From the NCBI GenBank assembly GCA_905202115.1, contig CAJKQZ010000091.1, forward strand, positions 1 through 9,614: 9,614 bases of DNA, read 5' to 3'. A model generated the notes under the pieces. The model made no database searches, was not told where the DNA came from, and saw nothing but the letters and a program-made list of their open reading frames with translations. Made by a program: the position numbers and the translations under genes. The stretch's first letter is position 1, and each line of letters starts with the position of its first letter. Source of the DNA: an uncultured Prevotellaceae bacterium. Lineage in GTDB: Bacteria > Bacteroidota > Bacteroidia > Bacteroidales > Bacteroidaceae. Of this stretch, positions 6,259 through 9,614 are shown piece by piece.

Positions 6259-8022
6259 ATGAAAAAAATATTTCCGTTAGTTATATTGTTTCTTTTGTCA
6301 ATACATGCGTCGGCTGCTGTGATTACAGTAAAAGTCGATGTGCCTTCAACTGTTGAGGTGGGCGAAGAATTCAGTTTAAAATATGTAGTTTCTACACGTG
6401 AGGTAGAAAATTTTACAGGTCCGAAATTTCCGAATTCAATAAGAGTATTGTATGATTTGGCTCGTTCGGAGATGTCGAGCTATCAGATTATCAACGGAAA
6501 GTCATCAAGTATAAGTTCTACGACCTTCACATATACGCTTTGTGCGGAGAACACAGGAACATTAACCATTCCTTCTGCTGTCGTACAGGTAAAAGGGAAA
6601 AAATATAATACCCGTGCCGTTACGCTCAATGTTATTAAAGCTTCTGATAATCCTCCTGCCCCGTCGCAGACCGGTAAGATATCGGGCAAAGATTTATTCA
6701 TAGCGGTGTCGGCAAATAAAACTCATGTTTACGAGCAGGAGCCGATAGTACTTACCTATAAAATATATACACGGGTTAATCTGACGCAGATGACAGGTAA
6801 AATGCCCGATCTTAAAGGTTTCCTGATACAAGAAGTGCCGCTTCCCCAGCAAAAAACATTCAGCGTAGAGCAATATAACGGTCAGAATTATAATTCTACC
6901 GTTTGGTGTCAGTATGTAATGTTTCCTCAGCAATCAGGAAAATTAGAGATTCCTTCAATAAAGTTTGACGGAGTAGTGGCTGTTGCCAATCCGAATATAG
7001 ATCCATTTGATGCTTTCTTTAATGGAAATACAAATTTTGCTGAAGTTCAAAAATCTATAATTGCCCCTTCACTTAGCGTAAATGTAAATAAATTACCCGC
7101 TCCTAAGCCTTCGAATTTTTCAGGAGCAGTAGGTGATTTCAAGGTGAATGCAACCTTGATGACGAAAACTCCGCGTACTAATGAGAATCTTTCGGTAAGA
7201 GTTACAATAGAGGGAGCCGGTAACATGAAACTTATTACTGCTCCAAAACTTAATTTAGGGCCCGATTTCGACGTCTATACCCCTAAACTTACGGATAAAA
7301 CAAAACTTACGGCTGGTGGAATAGAAGGCACAATATATTATGACTATGTTGTCGTTCCGCGTCATAAAGGAAACTATACTTTACCGGCAATAGATTTCGG
7401 ATATTTCGATATAGCAGATAATAATTACAAAACAGCTCGCACGAGTCCTATTGAGTTTAAGGTTGAGCAAGGTACAAATTCTGTTTCAGAAGACAGCAGT
7501 GAGGCTCTTAATGGTGATATAACCGATATTTATCGCGGTGCTCCTACTGTTCCCTCTTCGTTTTTTGCAATAGCCAACGGGAAGTATTACATCACATATT
7601 TGGTTGCATTATTGCTTTTTGTTGCCGTGTTTGTATATTTGAAGCATTCGGAGCGTTTCAATAGCAATGCAATTCTCAGAATGCAACGTAAGGCAAAACG
7701 CATGGCTTCTGAGCGTCTTAAACAGGCCGACAGATTAATGAAATCCGGTGATACTTCTGCTTTTTATGATGAATTGACTAATGCATTGCAAATGTACGTG
7801 AGCAACCGTTTTGCGATTCCTATGTCTGAATTCAAGGGCGAGAATCTATCGGAGAAATTGTTGCAACACGGTGTTTCAGCCGAACTTTCGTCGGAGTTAT
7901 CCGAGCTGATGTCGCAATGTGAGTTTGCGCGTTATGCTCCTGGGGACCCGCAGGAGAATATGGAGAACCTTTTCAAGCGTTCGTCTGAAGTTATTTCGAA
8001 AATTGAAAACATTCTAAAATGA
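6259..8022 (+). CDS. batD: BatD, multi-domain Ig-like membrane protein
   Basis: This 587-residue protein is of ordinary length for the family. It has a signal peptide (about 1-20), three beta-rich Ig-like periplasmic domains (about 22-125, 143-280 and 292-402), one membrane helix (about 443-461) and a cytoplasmic helical domain (about 465-587). The family block KPSNFSGAVGDF (283-294) opens the third domain, and VVPRHKGNYTLPAIDFGYF (365-383) lies further within it. The cytoplasmic part contains FYDELTNALQMYVSNRF (502-518) and CEFARYA (554-560), related to the matching part of the BatD-like protein upstream. The protein spans the inner membrane with domains on both sides and may scaffold the complex. 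It starts with ATG 61 nt after batC; the gap shows no clear promoter or terminator. batE starts 7 nt after its stop. Confidence 0.94.
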   Translation: MKKIFPLVILFLLSIHASAAVITVKVDVPSTVEVGEEFSLKYVVSTREVENFTGPKFPNSIRVLYDLARSEMSSYQIINGKSSSISSTTFTYTLCAENTGTLTIPSAVVQVKGKKYNTRAVTLNVIKASDNPPAPSQTGKISGKDLFIAVSANKTHVYEQEPIVLTYKIYTRVNLTQMTGKMPDLKGFLIQEVPLPQQKTFSVEQYNGQNYNSTVWCQYVMFPQQSGKLEIPSIKFDGVVAVANPNIDPFDAFFNGNTNFAEVQKSIIAPSLSVNVNKLPAPKPSNFSGAVGDFKVNATLMTKTPRTNENLSVRVTIEGAGNMKLITAPKLNLGPDFDVYTPKLTDKTKLTAGGIEGTIYYDYVVVPRHKGNYTLPAIDFGYFDIADNNYKTARTSPIEFKVEQGTNSVSEDSSEALNGDITDIYRGAPTVPSSFFAIANGKYYITYLVALLLFVAVFVYLKHSERFNSNAILRMQRKAKRMASERLKQADRLMKSGDTSAFYDELTNALQMYVSNRFAIPMSEFKGENLSEKLLQHGVSAELSSELSELMSQCEFARYAPGDPQENMENLFKRSSEVISKIENILK

Positions 8023-8029
8023 CATTGCA

Positions 8030-8884
8030 ATGAAACTAAGTACAACTGTTCGTGTGTTTGTCTGCAAATCGGATTTCCATGCATCGTGCCGCTTGTTTGC
8101 AAGTGCAGGCGTTAAGTTATTGCTGCTTGTTTCGTTTGCTTTTTCGGTGTCGCCTGTGTTTGCGAAAGCTGTGGCAGATTCTTCGGCTGCGGGTAAGGAG
8201 ATAGCAGATAGTTTATATACTAAAGGCGAGTATCGTGTGGCCGCTGCAGCTTATTCAGAGTTGACGAAAAAGGTGCGTAGCGCAGAACTTTATTACAATC
8301 TCGGAAATTGTTATTATCGTCTCAATGAATTTCCACAGGCACGTTATGCTTATGAGCAGGCGTATGTTATATCGCCGTCTAACAAGGACGTAAGAAACAA
8401 TTTAAAGCTGACAATTTCTAAAATAAAGACCAATGAGGCAAAATCGCAATCGTTTATATCTGTGTGGATTCATGATTTCTGTTATTGGTTCAGTATAGGA
8501 GAGTGGTTGTTTACGGCTTTATTTTGTTTTGCTTTGTTTCTCGCTTCATTTTTAGTGTATTATTTTGGAAGGACAATACGCATACGCAAAGTCGCTTTCT
8601 TTGTTTCGTTTGCTTTTTTTGTAGTTGCGGCGGTTTCGTTCGTGTGTGCGGTCGTGCAGACTGACAATATGGAAAATCCGTCTCAGGCAATAGTTCTTGA
8701 AACGGCAGATGTACGGCAGTCTCCTACTCTTAATGCGGGGACAATAAAACAAATATTGCCCGGTACAAAAATCGAGCTTATAGACGAGAGTGTTGTGGAA
8801 GGCTGGCGGCAGGTTTCTATAGGCGGCGACAGAAAAGGTTGGGTTCAGTCTTCTTCTATAGGGGTGATTGGATTCGAAAAATGA
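8030..8884 (+). CDS. batE: BatE, TPR and SH3-like membrane protein
   Basis: This 284-residue protein has an N-terminal signal or anchor segment (hydrophobic core about 29-44), two TPR-like units (about 54-87 and 88-121, with LYYNLGNCYYRL), two membrane helices (about 155-179 and 187-208) joined by a basic turn (GRTIRIRK), and a C-terminal bacterial SH3-like domain (about 217-278, with ADVRQSPTLNAG and GWVQSSSIG). The basic turn should be cytoplasmic, leaving both the TPRs and the SH3-like domain in the periplasm. Such SH3-like domains often bind peptidoglycan or proline-rich peptides; the ligand here is unknown. The region before the hydrophobic core is long (28 residues, two cysteines). A TTG at 8093 would give a signal peptide of normal length, but the ATG 7 nt after batD fits the operon spacing and is kept. 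Confidence 0.9.
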   Translation: MKLSTTVRVFVCKSDFHASCRLFASAGVKLLLLVSFAFSVSPVFAKAVADSSAAGKEIADSLYTKGEYRVAAAAYSELTKKVRSAELYYNLGNCYYRLNEFPQARYAYEQAYVISPSNKDVRNNLKLTISKIKTNEAKSQSFISVWIHDFCYWFSIGEWLFTALFCFALFLASFLVYYFGRTIRIRKVAFFVSFAFFVVAAVSFVCAVVQTDNMENPSQAIVLETADVRQSPTLNAGTIKQILPGTKIELIDESVVEGWRQVSIGGDRKGWVQSSSIGVIGFEK

Positions 8885-8953
8885 GCCGTGTCTCTGTTCA
8901 TAAAGAAAATTTAGTTTTACAATTGAGATAAACCGAATAAAAAACAGAATATA

Positions 8954-9614
8954 ATGCTTGAGTGCTTGTTGAATTTAGACCGCAACATAACGCTGTGCCT
9001 CAACGGCAGTTCTTCGTTATATGCTGACGGACTAATGCTGGCTGTTACATCTACCGTCACGTGGGTTCCGGTAGGTTTGGTGCTTTTGTATGTGCTTCTT
9101 AAAAACAACGACAGGCCGCGCTTCTTTATGATATTGCTGATGCTTGTGTTGTGCGTGCTCTTATCCGACCAGCTGTCGAATTTGTGTAAAATCTTTTTCG
9201 AACGCTGGCGTCCGGCGCGCGACCCTTTAATAATGTATCAGGTCGATGTTGTTAATGATGTGCGGGGTGGGCGTTACGGTTTCTTTTCCGCCCATGCGGC
9301 TAATACCATGTCGTTGGTCGTTTTTCTCTCGTTGCTTTTCAGACAGTGGCGCATGACTTTGTTGCTGCTTTCCTGGACTTTACTGAACGGGTTTTCACGC
9401 ATATATCTGGGTGTGCACTATTTTGGCGATGTTATGGTGGGATTTGCAGTCGGTGCACTTGTGGGATATATGCTGACATTGTTGTATCGAAGGATGAGCC
9501 GCCGGCTGAACGTTGTTTCGCGGGGAATATCATCGGAATACACAGGCGGAGGTTACCTCGTGAAGGATATAAATCTTTTGGCTTCCGTGTTGGTGCTGAC
9601 GTATGCCGTTGTTA
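8954..9614 (+). CDS. PAP2-family membrane phosphatase (3' end outside window)
   Basis: The frame opens at ATG 8954 and stays open to the right edge, giving 220 residues of an incomplete protein. All three signature motifs of the PAP2 / type 2 phosphatidic acid phosphatase family are present: K79-x6-R86-P87, FSAH (111-114) and S148-R149-x5-H155-x3-D159, so the catalytic histidines and arginines are intact. Several membrane helices are visible (about 35-50, 57-73, 118-130, 134-148, 160-177 and one starting near 208). Members remove phosphate from lipids such as undecaprenyl pyrophosphate, phosphatidylglycerol phosphate or lipid A; motifs alone do not tell which. It begins 69 nt after batE, with only a poor promoter-like match between (TAGTTTTA, 8912-8919), so it may be read from the Bat operon. 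Confidence 0.88.
   Translation, partial: MLECLLNLDRNITLCLNGSSSLYADGLMLAVTSTVTWVPVGLVLLYVLLKNNDRPRFFMILLMLVLCVLLSDQLSNLCKIFFERWRPARDPLIMYQVDVVNDVRGGRYGFFSAHAANTMSLVVFLSLLFRQWRMTLLLLSWTLLNGFSRIYLGVHYFGDVMVGFAVGALVGYMLTLLYRRMSRRLNVVSRGISSEYTGGGYLVKDINLLASVLVLTYAVV

Noticed and set aside
8912..8919. TAGTTTTA as a -7 promoter element for the PAP2 gene
   Set aside because: It differs from TAnnTTTG at the final G and no TTTG lies 19-21 bases upstream. Too weak to call.
8881..8931. 16-codon frame starting in an ATGA overlap with the batE stop
   Set aside because: The overlap resembles the batB/batC junction, but the peptide is very short, has no ribosome-binding signal and no recognisable sequence. 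Likely chance.
1..9614. CRISPR array, tRNA, rRNA, insertion sequence or phage elements
   Set aside because: No regular direct repeats, RNA gene signatures, transposase or integrase motifs were seen on either strand.

Overview
The window carries a nearly complete Bacteroidota-type Bat (Bacteroides aerotolerance) operon on the + strand, followed by the start of a PAP2-family membrane phosphatase. Gene order, protein architectures, a Bacteroidota-style promoter (a TAnnTTTG -7 box), AT-rich start regions and the near absence of Shine-Dalgarno sequences all point to the order Bacteroidales. I cannot name a genus from the sequence alone.

Layout: positions 1-321 hold no convincing gene. They contain a terminator-like hairpin (38-77), a 10-bp inverted repeat (133-142/230-239) and a probable promoter (266-297). 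The operon then runs moxR (322-1317), a DUF58 protein (1433-2302), a short BatD-like membrane protein (2310-3446), batA (3461-4465), batB (4483-5511), batC (5508-6197), batD (6259-8022) and batE (8030-8884). Most genes are 7-17 nt apart or overlap by 4 nt. The two larger gaps are 115 nt (after moxR) and 61 nt (before batD). The 115-nt gap is unusual: it holds a strong Shine-Dalgarno sequence, a 10-codon micro-ORF and an 8-bp inverted repeat enclosing both. The last gene, a PAP2 phosphatase (8954 to beyond the right edge), has all three signature motifs but is cut by the window.

How the parts fit (inference from topology): MoxR (AAA+ ATPase) and DUF58 (soluble, VWA-like) are cytoplasmic. The VWA domains of BatA and BatB, the TPR domains of BatC and BatE, the SH3-like domain of BatE and the Ig-like domains of BatD are predicted to lie in the periplasm. 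Two proteins, BatD and the short BatD-like protein, each have a periplasmic beta-rich part, a membrane helix and a related cytoplasmic helical domain, so they are the obvious candidates to link cytoplasmic ATPase work to the periplasmic assembly. The family was linked to aerotolerance in Bacteroides fragilis, but its molecular activity is not established. This is a known system of poorly known mechanism rather than a wholly new one. The points most worth a second look are the paralogous BatD-like protein, the structured 115-nt leader with the micro-ORF, the upstream inverted repeat and the sharp drop in GC content after the DUF58 gene.
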